In this document: piece by piece, positions 9,997 to 19,243 of the stretch
Position numbering within the stretch: the stretch's first letter is position 1
How the letters are laid out: each line of letters starts with the position of its first letter
Origin: CAYVBE01 sp964572825
GTDB lineage: Bacteria > Planctomycetota > Brocadiia > SM23-32
DNA length: 64,000 nt
Assembly (NCBI GenBank): GCA_964572825.1
Contig: CAZNGS010000007.1
Location: forward strand, 1-64,000
Direction of reading: 5' to 3'
Position numbers and translations under genes: made by a program
The notes under the pieces: generated by a model
What the model was told of the DNA's origin: nothing
What the model saw: only the letters and a program-made list of their open reading frames with translations
Databases searched by the model: none

Positions 9997-12900
9997 TCAG
10001 GGAAGGGCGACACGCCGCACCTGGCGGTAGGCCATCCTGACCCTGGCGATGCGGCGGAGGTCGCGGTCCCCCACATAGACGTACTCGCCGGCAGCGTCCA
10101 CGCAGTAGATGTTTCGGAAGCCCAGCTCGGAGGCGTCGCCATCGGGACCGGGCACAGTCTCGGCGTTGCCGTAGCGGCCGAATCGGGTGATGACGTTGCC
10201 GGCGGTGTCAACGACCTTGACGCGGCTGTGGTCGACGTTTCCATGGATGATCCGGTCTGCGCCGTCGCAGCCCAGCAGGTCCTTGGGGCCGTCGCAGGCT
10301 CCGCAGGTCTGGCCGAAGTACGCGCCACGCAGGGCCCACTGCTCGGCTTCCGTACCACGATTCCCGCCGTCCGGGCCGAACTTTACCACGTAGCCGACCT
10401 CGCTCTGATGGAGTACGGTGTGCGGCCCCTGTTCGGTAACCTTCTTGCGAGTCGTGCGTCCGGGCACGTTCTCGCGGGTGATGATGGTCTCGCCACGGGA
10501 ATAGGCCTCGTCGCCGACGCGTGATCCGGCGGACCAGAAGTTCATGCCGACGGAGGGGAAGGAGTAGCCGAAACGGAAGCCCCAGCCGTCTCGGGTCTCG
10601 GGCCAGCTCGGGCCATCGATGGTGTAATAGTTACCGTGCGAGTCGCGAGCCATGCTGACCGCACCGGCGGAGTACAGCTCGCAGACTGAGCCGGCGGCCA
10701 GCTTGTCGGCGTCGACCAGGTACGTAGAGATAGAACCCGCATAGGTTCCTTTGCCAGGCCGCCGTGCCATATCAAGGCCCAGCCGACAGAGCAGATTGCC
10801 GGCGGAGTCGATGCCGCCTATGTTGCCCGGCCGGCCCGTCATGTGTTGCTGCAGCGGGCTCACGCTCATCTCGGTCTCCAACGGATCGCAGAGCCGCTGC
10901 AGTTCCTTTTGCAGGGTCTCGACGTCATACGCAGCCGCCATAGGGAAAGGTTTGACAATCTGCTCGTCGCTGGCAAAAGCGCTCTCATCCCAGGCCAGAT
11001 GGACGGAGCCCTTGTTGTAGGCAGCCCAAAGCAGACCGCGCTTCGCGTCATGGACCATGCTCGTCACGAGCTGGTAGAATTTCCTCGTGCCGTCGCCATA
11101 CGCGCTCAACTTGTGGTGATCGTGGAAGGGGAAGCGGCGATAGCGCCGGTAATACTCCGCCATTTGGTTCTTGTTCAACTCCCGGCGCGCCACGATGCGG
11201 TCGTCGGGGGCCACCTTCAGGATTGCCTCCCGCGCCTTATCGTACACGAAAAGGGTATGCTGGGGATCCACGGTGAATGCCGCCGGATCGACCAGGACCT
11301 GGCCGATGCCGCCGAAGTGCTTCACCTCGCCGGGCGCATCGCCTTGATCGATGATGCTGCTGAAGGTGGCCTCGCCGCCGCCGTTACCAACCCAGACCAA
11401 CCGGGGACTGGCGTTGGTGTCCACGCCGATGAAGCGCGCCCGCGGGTCGAGCGGCACCGACCAGATCACCTCCAGGCTGGGGGCCGTACCGGCACACTTC
11501 ATCAGGTATGCCGGCCCATCCTGGTTGTCACGGAGGGTAGAGAGCACGTAGAGATATTCGCCGGATGCCTGAAGTTCGATGAGATCGAGGAACTGCCTTT
11601 CCTCACCGCCGATAGTCAGGCCGTCGACTTCGCCCAGCCATCGCCCGTCCTCGCTGTAGCACTTGATGCGCCGGGGATAGCCGTCCGCCACCAGGATGTT
11701 GCCGTGCTGGTCGACGGCGATCGACTCGATGTCGCAGAAACGGTCAGGCGAGTCGAACTCGGGATCCGGGATGACCTCCTCACCGTCGCGGATGCTGCGC
11801 TTCTGCATGCCGTCGATGTAGGTCTGGTTCCCAGGCAGAGTACCTTTAACGTTCAGTGTCCAGGGCGGCCGAAGGAAGCAGCCGGGCTCCTCTTCGGAAT
11901 TGCCGGGAGCATGGCGGAACGCGGCGACTGCCTTGCCGGTGGCGATGTCGATCTTGCGGATGGTGCCGCCGAGTCCCCCCTTTGGATTCGGGCCGTGGGT
12001 ATTGCCGCACGCTTTGGTTCCGGCGATGATGTGGCCCTTGCCGTCGAAGGCGAATCCGGCGTCGTGCCGATTCAGGTATTGGGCGGCATAAGGGCACGGA
12101 TGGCTGCTGCCCGCCCAGAGCCAGAAGTTGTCCAAATCCTCGAAGACGTCCAAGCGCTCGATGTCCTCATAGTCATCCTGGGAGATGGGCGTGCCCGCCG
12201 CGTTGGGCATGTGGATGAAAAAATACCCCTTGCCGTCCGGGCCGATCTTGAACGGAAAACTGTAGTAATCGTCCCAGAATTTGAACCATGTGCGCCAGTG
12301 CGACGGTTTGATCGGAGTCGGGTAGCCGTCGATGTACTCGACCAGGTCGTAGACGTCCTCCCATGTCTTACCCTGGGCGGCGAGGTGGTCCGGGTTAGGG
12401 GGATAGAGCATCTCCAGGTACTCGCCCTTTCGATTGAAGCGCAGCATGGACGGATCGTAGCGGTGGGCGGTGTGCAGGGTCACATAGACACGTCCCTTCC
12501 GGTCGACCGTCAGGCCGCTGAGATAAGGGGAGAGCTGCGCCGGGTCGTAAGCGACGAATTTCTCCAGCCTCGGCGCCAGCCCGACTGCAACTTCAATGCT
12601 ATACTCCCCGGCCAACGGCCGTCCGGCGGCATCCGTGCCGTCCCAAGCGATCTCCTGTGTCAGGCTGCCCTTCTCGAACGGCTCGGGGGCGTTGGGGCCG
12701 AGCACGCCACAGGCGATGTTATGGAGAATCTTCCCCTCGGGGCCTTTGGCGCGGACCGCGACATCGTCGAAACGGTCCAGCTCGAACCGGATGCGCCATT
12801 CACCACCCTGCTTGTCGACCGTCGGCGGGCCGACCAGTTCTGCGGGATATCGGGGATAAGAGTCGCAGTCGAGCAGCAGGTTCCTTCCCTCCCGCAGGAT

Positions 12901-13113
12901 ACTCAGATCGCCGACCGTTTTCTTCTTCCCGCGGTCAATCGTCGTGATGCGGTTGGCGATCAAGGGATCCCGCGATGTCGCCGCCGGACACGTGGTCAGC
13001 GGCAGGCCGTCCTCATCCAGGCGCGGGGACTGGCCGTGCACGAACGCCGAGGCAAAGATCAAAAGCACAACGGCAATCGCGAGGTGCATGTGTTTCCGAA
13101 CGGGACGGCTCAT
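9997..13113 (-). CDS. Exported beta-propeller repeat protein, third gene of the trio
   Basis: The 1,038-residue product has a signal peptide (about residues 1-27, cut near VHGQ). An N-terminal FlgD-like Ig module (GVLGPNAPEPF, then WDGTDAAGRP) is followed by NHL/SMP-30-like propeller blades of the type DRKGRVYV, DQHGNILVADG and DAAGEYVYVGD. Near the C-terminus is the conserved motif CGACDGPKDLLGCDGADRI. Its ATG overlaps the stop of the preceding gene as ATGA (13110-13113), with GGGAGA six bases upstream, so translation is probably coupled. There is no obvious catalytic motif. It may be a carbohydrate-binding or scaffolding periplasmic protein, or a lyase-like propeller. The similarity to the next two genes runs the whole length. 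Confidence 0.75.
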   Translation of the reverse strand: MSRPVRKHMHLAIAVVLLIFASAFVHGQSPRLDEDGLPLTTCPAATSRDPLIANRITTIDRGKKKTVGDLSILREGRNLLLDCDSYPRYPAELVGPPTVDKQGGEWRIRFELDRFDDVAVRAKGPEGKILHNIACGVLGPNAPEPFEKGSLTQEIAWDGTDAAGRPLAGEYSIEVAVGLAPRLEKFVAYDPAQLSPYLSGLTVDRKGRVYVTLHTAHRYDPSMLRFNRKGEYLEMLYPPNPDHLAAQGKTWEDVYDLVEYIDGYPTPIKPSHWRTWFKFWDDYYSFPFKIGPDGKGYFFIHMPNAAGTPISQDDYEDIERLDVFEDLDNFWLWAGSSHPCPYAAQYLNRHDAGFAFDGKGHIIAGTKACGNTHGPNPKGGLGGTIRKIDIATGKAVAAFRHAPGNSEEEPGCFLRPPWTLNVKGTLPGNQTYIDGMQKRSIRDGEEVIPDPEFDSPDRFCDIESIAVDQHGNILVADGYPRRIKCYSEDGRWLGEVDGLTIGGEERQFLDLIELQASGEYLYVLSTLRDNQDGPAYLMKCAGTAPSLEVIWSVPLDPRARFIGVDTNASPRLVWVGNGGGEATFSSIIDQGDAPGEVKHFGGIGQVLVDPAAFTVDPQHTLFVYDKAREAILKVAPDDRIVARRELNKNQMAEYYRRYRRFPFHDHHKLSAYGDGTRKFYQLVTSMVHDAKRGLLWAAYNKGSVHLAWDESAFASDEQIVKPFPMAAAYDVETLQKELQRLCDPLETEMSVSPLQQHMTGRPGNIGGIDSAGNLLCRLGLDMARRPGKGTYAGSISTYLVDADKLAAGSVCELYSAGAVSMARDSHGNYYTIDGPSWPETRDGWGFRFGYSFPSVGMNFWSAGSRVGDEAYSRGETIITRENVPGRTTRKKVTEQGPHTVLHQSEVGYVVKFGPDGGNRGTEAEQWALRGAYFGQTCGACDGPKDLLGCDGADRIIHGNVDHSRVKVVDTAGNVITRFGRYGNAETVPGPDGDASELGFRNIYCVDAAGEYVYVGDRDLRRIARVRMAYRQVRRVALP

Positions 13114-16112
13114 CGTGTATCTCCCGGGATTTGAGTTGCGACGGTCTGACGGTACGCCATCTGGACTTTGGCAATGCGCCGCAGGTCGCGGTCTCCCACA
13201 TAGACGTGCTCGCCGGCGGCGTCCACGCAGTAGATGTTTCGGAAGCCCATCTCGGAGGCGTCGCCATCGGGACCGGGCACAGTCTCGGCGTTGCCGTAGC
13301 GGCCGATCCGGGTGATCACGTTACCGGCCGCGTCCACCACGCGACCCGAGTAATGGTCCACATCGGCCGCCATGATTCGGTCCGCGCCGTCACAGGCCAG
13401 CAGGTTGTCTGGGTGGTCACAGCCCCGGCACATCTGGCCGACGAAGCCGCCCCGCAGGGCCCATTGCTCGTCCGGTCCGTTGCGCTCGCCGCCGTCAGGG
13501 CCGAACTTGACCAGATAGGAGACCTCCGACTTGTCCAGCACGAGGCGCCCACCCCGGCGGAACGCCTCGACGCCAAGCCTGGATCGCGGGCCCCAGAATT
13601 TCATACTTTTGGCCGGGAAGCAGTACCCCAGGGCCATCCCCCGGAAGGGCATCTCCGGTCCGTCATAGGCGTAGAAGTTGCCCTTCGAGTCGCGGGCGAT
13701 GCTGCCGCCCCCGAAGTTCAGGCGACATAGCTTCTCTTCGGCAACCGTCCCGTCGGGATGCAGGACCCCGACGGACCCGCTCCCACACCTGACCGGCCGG
13801 ATGGTGTTGTGATCGACGAAAAAGACGTTTCCGTTCTCGTCGACGTCGCCAAAGGCGCAGACTTGATGGAGCTGGCTCACCAGGCCGTCTCCAACGCCGA
13901 ACTTCCCGTCCTGCGTGCTGTAGAAGGAATCGCCGTATCCGGCCTGTTTCTCCAGGTCCAGGTTGTATCGGACCACTTTCTTGTAGATCGGTTTCAGCGG
14001 GCCGGGTTTGCCGAAGTCACCCCGCACGTTGCCGTAGTGCTCCCGCCGGAAATTGACCCAGAGCCGATCGTGCCGTTCGTCCACGATAATAGACAGGGGG
14101 CTGTGCCAGAGGTAGCGCGTGCCGTCGGCGTAGGCAGTGCTGCCACCGCCCTGGACGGGGAACCAGCGACGCCGGGCATACCACGCGGCCATTTGGTTTT
14201 TTATCAGGTCGGCGCGGCCCGTGATTCTGCCCGTCGGGTCGACGCGCACGATGGCCTCGCGCGCTTTATCGTGGACATAGAGGTTTCCCGACGGATCGAC
14301 CGCAAACGCGGCCGGGTCCACCAACGCGTCCGGATGAATGCCGCCGAAATGCTTCACCTCGTCGGCCTTCGTGCCCTGGTCGCTCACCCGTGTCAGCGTG
14401 GCCCGACCATTGCCATTGCCCACCCAGACAAGCGGAGTCTCCGCCGCCGTGTCCACCGCGATGAAGCGGGACAGGGGATGCAGCGGCACCGACCATACCA
14501 CTTCCAGGTCCGTTGGGTCACCGGTGCACTTCAGCAGGTGAACGGGGCCGTCCCGGTCGTCCCTGAACGAGGTCAGTATGTAGTAGGCGTCATTGGCGTG
14601 TTCGATCTCGACCAGGTCGTGGAACGGGCGGTTCCGGCCAGCATGGCGCAGTCCCGAGACCCGGCCCAGCCACCGGCCGTCCCCGGCGTAACACTTGAGC
14701 CGTCGCGGGTAACCGTCGATGACCAAGACGTTGCCCTGCCCGTCCATCGCCAGGTCCTCGATGTCGCAGAACCGGTCGGGCGAATCGTACCGGGGGTCCG
14801 GGGTCACGTCCTCCCCGTCCCGGAACAGCCGTTTCTGCATGCGGTCGAAGTAGGTCTGCTTGCCTTTCTCCACTCTGTATACCCATGGTTCCCGGAGAAA
14901 TGGGCCGGGCTCCTCATGCTGGTCGCCGTCCACATAGTGGAAAGCCGGGACAATCCTGCGGGTATCGAGGTCGATCTTGCGGATAGTGCCGCCCCAGGGC
15001 GAATACCAGATGCGTTGGGAGTGATACGTTGTGCTGTAGGACTTGGAAGCCACCAGCACGTTTCCTGCCCCGTCGAAGTCAAAGCCGGCGTCGAACCGGC
15101 TGATGTTCCAGATGCAGTACGGGCATTCGTGCGTCCTGCTGGGCCAGTACCAGAATCGGTCCAGGTTCTCCACGACATCCAGCCTGCGCAGGTCCTGGCC
15201 CGGATCGATTCCGTCGCCTGCCAGGGCCCCCTGTTGTTTGTTGTACATGCCGACGCAGAAGTAACCTTTGCCGTCGGGGCCGATCCTAAAGGGCATCTTG
15301 TAGTAGTCGTCCCAGAAGCGGATCCACATGCGCCAGGAGCTGGGCTTCAGCGGCATGCCGTGACCGTCCATGTACTCAACGTGTTCGTAGACATCTTCCC
15401 AGCGTTTGCCCTGGGCGTAGAGGTTCTTCGGATTGGACGGATAGACCATATCCAGGTAATTGCCATCCCGGTCGAAACGCAGAATGCAGGGGTCGTAGCG
15501 GTGCGTCGTGTGCAGCGTCACGTACACGCGGCCCCGCCGGTCCACGGTCACGCCGCTCAGGTAGGGCGAGAACTGGGCCGGATCGTAACCGACGAAATCT
15601 TCGAGCGCGGGCGCCAGCCCGACGCCTACCTCCACCCGCCCCCCCTCGGGTATCTCGCCGCAGGCGACCTCCTGCTGCAAGCTGCTTTTTTGGAACGGCT
15701 CGGGGGTGTTGGGACCGAGCACCCCGCAGGCCACGTTGCGGACTACCTGGCCATCACCGGTCGCGATGCGCACGATCACGTCGTCGTAACGGTCCAGGGC
15801 GAACCGGACGGCGTAGCCGCCGTCTTTCGGCACCAGTGTCGGGCCCTTTACCAGCTCACCCGGAGGCCGGGGGTAGGAATCCGCTTCCAGCAGCAGGTGC
15901 CGGCCTTCGATGCACTCGGTGTCTTCCCCGTCGTTTGCGATCAGCTTGTCGCGCGAACTGGCCGCCGGGCAGGTCGTCAGGTGCGGAACGGTCGTGCCCG
16001 GGCGGCCGTCCACGCCGGTTCCCGCCCGCTGGCCCCAGACGGGGCTCGCGCCAGATGCAAGCACAAAAAGGACCATCACCACGGCCACCAGTGTCTGCAT
16101 GGAACGGTTCAC
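13110..16112 (-). CDS. Exported beta-propeller repeat protein, second gene of the trio
   Basis: The 1,000-residue product is paralogous over its whole length to its neighbours: signal peptide, GVLGPNTPEPF Ig module, NHL-like blades, and the C-terminal motif CRGCDHPDNLLACDGADRI. I chose the GTG at 16112 because it overlaps the upstream stop codon as GTGA and has GGGAGA six bases upstream, exactly as in the ATGA junction at 13113. An in-frame ATG at 16100 (start MQTLV) is the alternative and leaves the signal peptide intact. A longer upstream open frame runs through the first gene and is rejected. The function is unknown; export and co-expression with two siblings suggest a heteromeric or redundant surface or periplasmic role. 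Confidence 0.75.
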   Translation of the reverse strand: MNRSMQTLVAVVMVLFVLASGASPVWGQRAGTGVDGRPGTTVPHLTTCPAASSRDKLIANDGEDTECIEGRHLLLEADSYPRPPGELVKGPTLVPKDGGYAVRFALDRYDDVIVRIATGDGQVVRNVACGVLGPNTPEPFQKSSLQQEVACGEIPEGGRVEVGVGLAPALEDFVGYDPAQFSPYLSGVTVDRRGRVYVTLHTTHRYDPCILRFDRDGNYLDMVYPSNPKNLYAQGKRWEDVYEHVEYMDGHGMPLKPSSWRMWIRFWDDYYKMPFRIGPDGKGYFCVGMYNKQQGALAGDGIDPGQDLRRLDVVENLDRFWYWPSRTHECPYCIWNISRFDAGFDFDGAGNVLVASKSYSTTYHSQRIWYSPWGGTIRKIDLDTRRIVPAFHYVDGDQHEEPGPFLREPWVYRVEKGKQTYFDRMQKRLFRDGEDVTPDPRYDSPDRFCDIEDLAMDGQGNVLVIDGYPRRLKCYAGDGRWLGRVSGLRHAGRNRPFHDLVEIEHANDAYYILTSFRDDRDGPVHLLKCTGDPTDLEVVWSVPLHPLSRFIAVDTAAETPLVWVGNGNGRATLTRVSDQGTKADEVKHFGGIHPDALVDPAAFAVDPSGNLYVHDKAREAIVRVDPTGRITGRADLIKNQMAAWYARRRWFPVQGGGSTAYADGTRYLWHSPLSIIVDERHDRLWVNFRREHYGNVRGDFGKPGPLKPIYKKVVRYNLDLEKQAGYGDSFYSTQDGKFGVGDGLVSQLHQVCAFGDVDENGNVFFVDHNTIRPVRCGSGSVGVLHPDGTVAEEKLCRLNFGGGSIARDSKGNFYAYDGPEMPFRGMALGYCFPAKSMKFWGPRSRLGVEAFRRGGRLVLDKSEVSYLVKFGPDGGERNGPDEQWALRGGFVGQMCRGCDHPDNLLACDGADRIMAADVDHYSGRVVDAAGNVITRIGRYGNAETVPGPDGDASEMGFRNIYCVDAAGEHVYVGDRDLRRIAKVQMAYRQTVATQIPGDTR

Positions 16113-19039
16113 CACATGTCTCCCGGAATGTGACTTGAGCTGGTTTGGCGGTACTCCATCCTCACTTTCGCGATGCGTCGCAGGTCCTTGTCGCAGACGT
16201 AGACCGCGTCGCCCGCGGCTGATATGCAGTAGATGTTGCGGAAACCCAGTTCGTCGGCATCGCCTTCGGGACCGGGCACCGTTTCGGCATTGCCATACGT
16301 GCCGAAGCGGCCGATCAGGTTGCCGGCCGTCTCCAGCACGTTGACGCAGTAGTGGGCAACGTCGGCCGCCAGGATGCGATCGGCCCCGTCGCAGTCGAGC
16401 AGGTTTGCAGGGAAGTCGCACCCGCCGCAGGCCACGTGGACCGACCCGCCTCGATGCGCCCAGAGCTCGTCCTCGGTGAACCGCTCGCCGCCCTCGGGGC
16501 CGAACTTGACCACGTGGCAGATCTCGCTGATGTGGGTCACCGGCTCTCCCCCGCGCTGCATCAGGTAGGGGCCTTTACGAAGCGGCTTGGGCTTTCGCCA
16601 GTAGCCCCAGGTCATGTCGGGGAAATCATACTGCGCCTTGGCGGGCGGCACGCGACCCACATCGTAAACGTAAACGCTGCCGCGCGAGTCCACCGCCATG
16701 TTGCCCGCGCTCAGGTAGTAGCGGCAGTGCCCGGGGTCCATTAGCGCGCCGTCGGGACTGTACTTCCAGACGACCGCGGGCAGCTTTTCGGGGATATTGT
16801 CGGTGCGCATCCAGTTCAGCGGCGTCACGTAGAGGTTGCCTTTGCCGTCGAACCCGCCCAGGACGGGGCCCCAGAGCGTCTTCGTGTCCCAGGGCCACCG
16901 CAGGGCCCGTCGGGTCCGTTCGATCTTCTCGCCCGCCGACTCTTCGGGTGATTCCAGCGTAAAATCCACCGGCCGCAGGTCGAAATCGTAGCACCGGAAT
17001 CCGGGGGAGGCCTGCCCCGAGTCCACACCAGCCCGGAAGCTCACCAGCAGCCTCCTGCTTCGCTTGTCCACAAGCATCGAGCGCGGTGCCATCTCCCGGT
17101 CGCGGTGATGGTGGTCGGCATAGGTGGTGCGACGATGCACGGCGGCGTCCCAGTGGTACGTGTTCCGGGGCACCTCCACCGTCTCCCACTTGGCGCCAGC
17201 ATCGTCGGTGTGCACGATCTGGGAGCGGGCGTAGTCGTGCACGAACAGGTGCTCATCCTCCCCCGCGGCGAACGTCCAGGGGTAAACCAATCTGCGCTCG
17301 CCGATGCCACCGAAGTGCCGGGGCGCGCCGGCCCGGTGGCCCAGGTCTTCTATGCGGGTAATCGTGGCGCGACCCCCGCCGTTCCCCACCCAGACCAGGG
17401 GCGTCTTGGCCCATACGTCCACCGCGATGAAACGGGCCAGGGGATCCAGAGGTACGGACCAGGTCACTTCGAACTCCGGCGGGGCGCCGGTGCATTTCAG
17501 CAGGTGCATGCGACCGTCGTGCTCACGGAACTTGGTCAGCACGTAGAGCGCGCCGTTCGCCCAGAAGACGTTAGCCAGGTCGAGGAACTGCCGGCGCTCC
17601 CCGTAAATCTCCAGGTCCGTGACTCCACCCAGCCAGCGGCCGTCGGGGTCGTAGCACTTAATCCGCCGGGGGTGGCCGTCGGCGACCAGGATGTTGTCGT
17701 CGTCATCGACCGCCAGATCTTCAATGTCGAGAAAGGAATGTTCGGAGTCTCGCGGGTCGCGCTCGGGCACGGGCGCCCCTGGCCGGACGTGCGCGGCCAG
17801 CGCCTCCAGCTCCTCATTGCTCAGGACCGTCCCCGGCGTGCCAAGATAGGCGCTTTTTGCCGGTAGCTCAACGGTACCGTTATGACTGAACGCCGGGATG
17901 TTCCGGCCGGTCTTCGGGTCCACCTTGCGCACGGTTCCCAGGGCCTTGCAGTCGCCGATCGCGTAGTCGCCGTGGCCTCCGTCGAAGCACTTGGTGGCCA
18001 CGTACAGATAGCCCTCGCGGTCGAAGGCGAATGCGCCATCCCAGCGCCAGAGGAAGACCGGCCCGTAGTGCCACGGTCCGTCCCAGGGCTGCCACCAGAA
18101 ACGGTCCAGGTCCTCGATGGTGAAGATACGGGCATCGGCGTCGTCGACGGTGTACATACGCTCGATCCGGGTGGGAGTGCCGATCACCAGATACCCCGTT
18201 TCGCCATCCGGAGCGATCTGGAACGGGAACTCCATGTAATCTTCCCAGCGCTGAATCCAGTAGCGCCAGACGCTCTCTTTGATGGGGATGTCGTGCCCGT
18301 TGAAATGCTCTACCGGCTCATAGACATCTCTCAAGCTCTTTCCGGCGGCCCGAAGCTGCGCCGGATCGGAGGGATAGACCATGTCCAGGTAGCTCCCATC
18401 GTGGTCGAAGCGCAGCATGACGGGGTCGAAGCGGAGGCCGGTGTGGAGGGCGACGTAGAGCCTGCCCTTCCGGTCCACGCTCAGCCCGCTGACGAAGTTG
18501 GTAAGCTGGTTCCTGTCGTAGCCGACGAATTGTTGGAACCGCGGTTCGAGCCCCACCGAAACCTGAACGCGTGAGCCGCTGGGTGCCGGATTGCCGTCAG
18601 CGTGGAGGCCATCCCAGGTGAGTTTCTGCTCCAGGCTGTTCTTCTGGAACGGTTCAGGCGCGTTCGGCCCCAGCACGCCGCAGCCAAGGGTACGCACCAC
18701 TTCCCCCTCGCAGTCCACCACCCGCACCAGCACGTCGTCCGGGCGGTCGAGCGCGAACCGTATCCGCCACTTGTCGCCATCGCGCACGAGTTCAGGTCCG
18801 GAGACAAGCCGCGCCGGCTCGCGGGGATAGGAGTCGGCGTCCAGCAGGATGCGTGGGCCCTCTTCGATCTCACGCGATTCCTTGCCCGAACGGCCCACCC
18901 ACATCAGCTTTCCCCGCACCGTCGCGCCCCGGCAGTCGGTCCACCTGGATTCGCTGCGTCGATCGTCCGCCCGCGCATGAAAGCACACCGCGGCAGCCAC
19001 AAGCAGAATGAACATCGTGAGTGTTGCTTCGGAGAACAC
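16109..19039 (-). CDS. Exported beta-propeller repeat protein, first gene of the trio
   Basis: The 976-residue product has a signal peptide (MFILLVAAAVCFHARA, about 9-24), the GVLGPNAPEPF Ig module, and NHL-like blades such as DDNILVADGHP. The C-terminal CGGCDFPANLLDCDGADRI ends in the same YVCDKDLRRIAKV segment as its paralogues. The start is GTG at 19039, with AAAGGA seven bases upstream; ATG at 19015 is an alternative. It is the promoter-proximal gene of a three-gene operon and is divergent from the AraC-type gene at 19244. The blades most resemble NHL and SMP-30/gluconolactonase-type propellers, but I see no calcium-binding triad that would assign lactonase activity. Confidence 0.75.
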   Translation of the reverse strand: MFSEATLTMFILLVAAAVCFHARADDRRSESRWTDCRGATVRGKLMWVGRSGKESREIEEGPRILLDADSYPREPARLVSGPELVRDGDKWRIRFALDRPDDVLVRVVDCEGEVVRTLGCGVLGPNAPEPFQKNSLEQKLTWDGLHADGNPAPSGSRVQVSVGLEPRFQQFVGYDRNQLTNFVSGLSVDRKGRLYVALHTGLRFDPVMLRFDHDGSYLDMVYPSDPAQLRAAGKSLRDVYEPVEHFNGHDIPIKESVWRYWIQRWEDYMEFPFQIAPDGETGYLVIGTPTRIERMYTVDDADARIFTIEDLDRFWWQPWDGPWHYGPVFLWRWDGAFAFDREGYLYVATKCFDGGHGDYAIGDCKALGTVRKVDPKTGRNIPAFSHNGTVELPAKSAYLGTPGTVLSNEELEALAAHVRPGAPVPERDPRDSEHSFLDIEDLAVDDDDNILVADGHPRRIKCYDPDGRWLGGVTDLEIYGERRQFLDLANVFWANGALYVLTKFREHDGRMHLLKCTGAPPEFEVTWSVPLDPLARFIAVDVWAKTPLVWVGNGGGRATITRIEDLGHRAGAPRHFGGIGERRLVYPWTFAAGEDEHLFVHDYARSQIVHTDDAGAKWETVEVPRNTYHWDAAVHRRTTYADHHHRDREMAPRSMLVDKRSRRLLVSFRAGVDSGQASPGFRCYDFDLRPVDFTLESPEESAGEKIERTRRALRWPWDTKTLWGPVLGGFDGKGNLYVTPLNWMRTDNIPEKLPAVVWKYSPDGALMDPGHCRYYLSAGNMAVDSRGSVYVYDVGRVPPAKAQYDFPDMTWGYWRKPKPLRKGPYLMQRGGEPVTHISEICHVVKFGPEGGERFTEDELWAHRGGSVHVACGGCDFPANLLDCDGADRILAADVAHYCVNVLETAGNLIGRFGTYGNAETVPGPEGDADELGFRNIYCISAAGDAVYVCDKDLRRIAKVRMEYRQTSSSHIPGDMW

Positions 19040-19146
19040 GTTTGTATCCTTTGTCGATCCTTCGTGAACTCACCGCCCGGTCCAGTGCATCTGGGTAACC
19101 CCACCCAATGCACTGAAAACGACTCGTATCCGGCGATACAGGATAG

Positions 19147-19163
19147 AACACAAAATTCGTGTT
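19147..19163. promoter_or_regulatory. Candidate operator, inverted repeat
   Basis: AACAC and GTGTT form an inverted repeat with a 7-base AT-rich spacer. It lies about +10 to +25 relative to the expected start of the propeller operon transcript. It is a candidate binding site for the adjacent AraC-type regulator. AraC proteins more often bind direct repeats, so this assignment is tentative. Confidence 0.35.
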
Positions 19164-19178
19164 TTCACTTGTCATAGG

Positions 19179-19207
19179 ATTATAGGGGTCTACAATGGGC
19201 TCGTCAA
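19179..19207 (-). promoter_or_regulatory. Strong sigma70-type promoter of the propeller operon
   Basis: On the minus strand TTGACG (19207-19202), a 17-bp spacer and a perfect TATAAT (19184-19179). Transcription would begin near 19172, about 130 bases before the GTG start at 19039. It lies in the divergent gap with the AraC-type gene, a classic arrangement for a regulator controlling its neighbour. Confidence 0.7.
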
Positions 19208-19243
19208 TAGATAAATCGCGACCTTTGGTAGGCTAAAAACGAT

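Noticed and set aside
10240..10330. Cytochrome c-type haem site in the propellers
   Set aside because: The CxxC pair is followed by Asp, not His, in all three proteins, so it is not a CXXCH site.
10843..13134. Plus-strand open frame of 763 codons opposite a propeller gene
   Set aside because: Antisense shadow with repetitive composition and no motifs.
13758..16133. Plus-strand open frame of 791 codons opposite the second propeller gene
   Set aside because: Antisense shadow; no start site and no recognisable family.
16113..16421. Extension of the second propeller gene upstream of 16112
   Set aside because: It would overlap the first gene by 300 bases; the GTGA overlap with a good ribosome-binding site is far better.
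9997..19039. SMP-30/gluconolactonase assignment for the propellers
   Set aside because: The metal-binding Glu-Asn-Asp triad is not visible and the proteins are three times too long.
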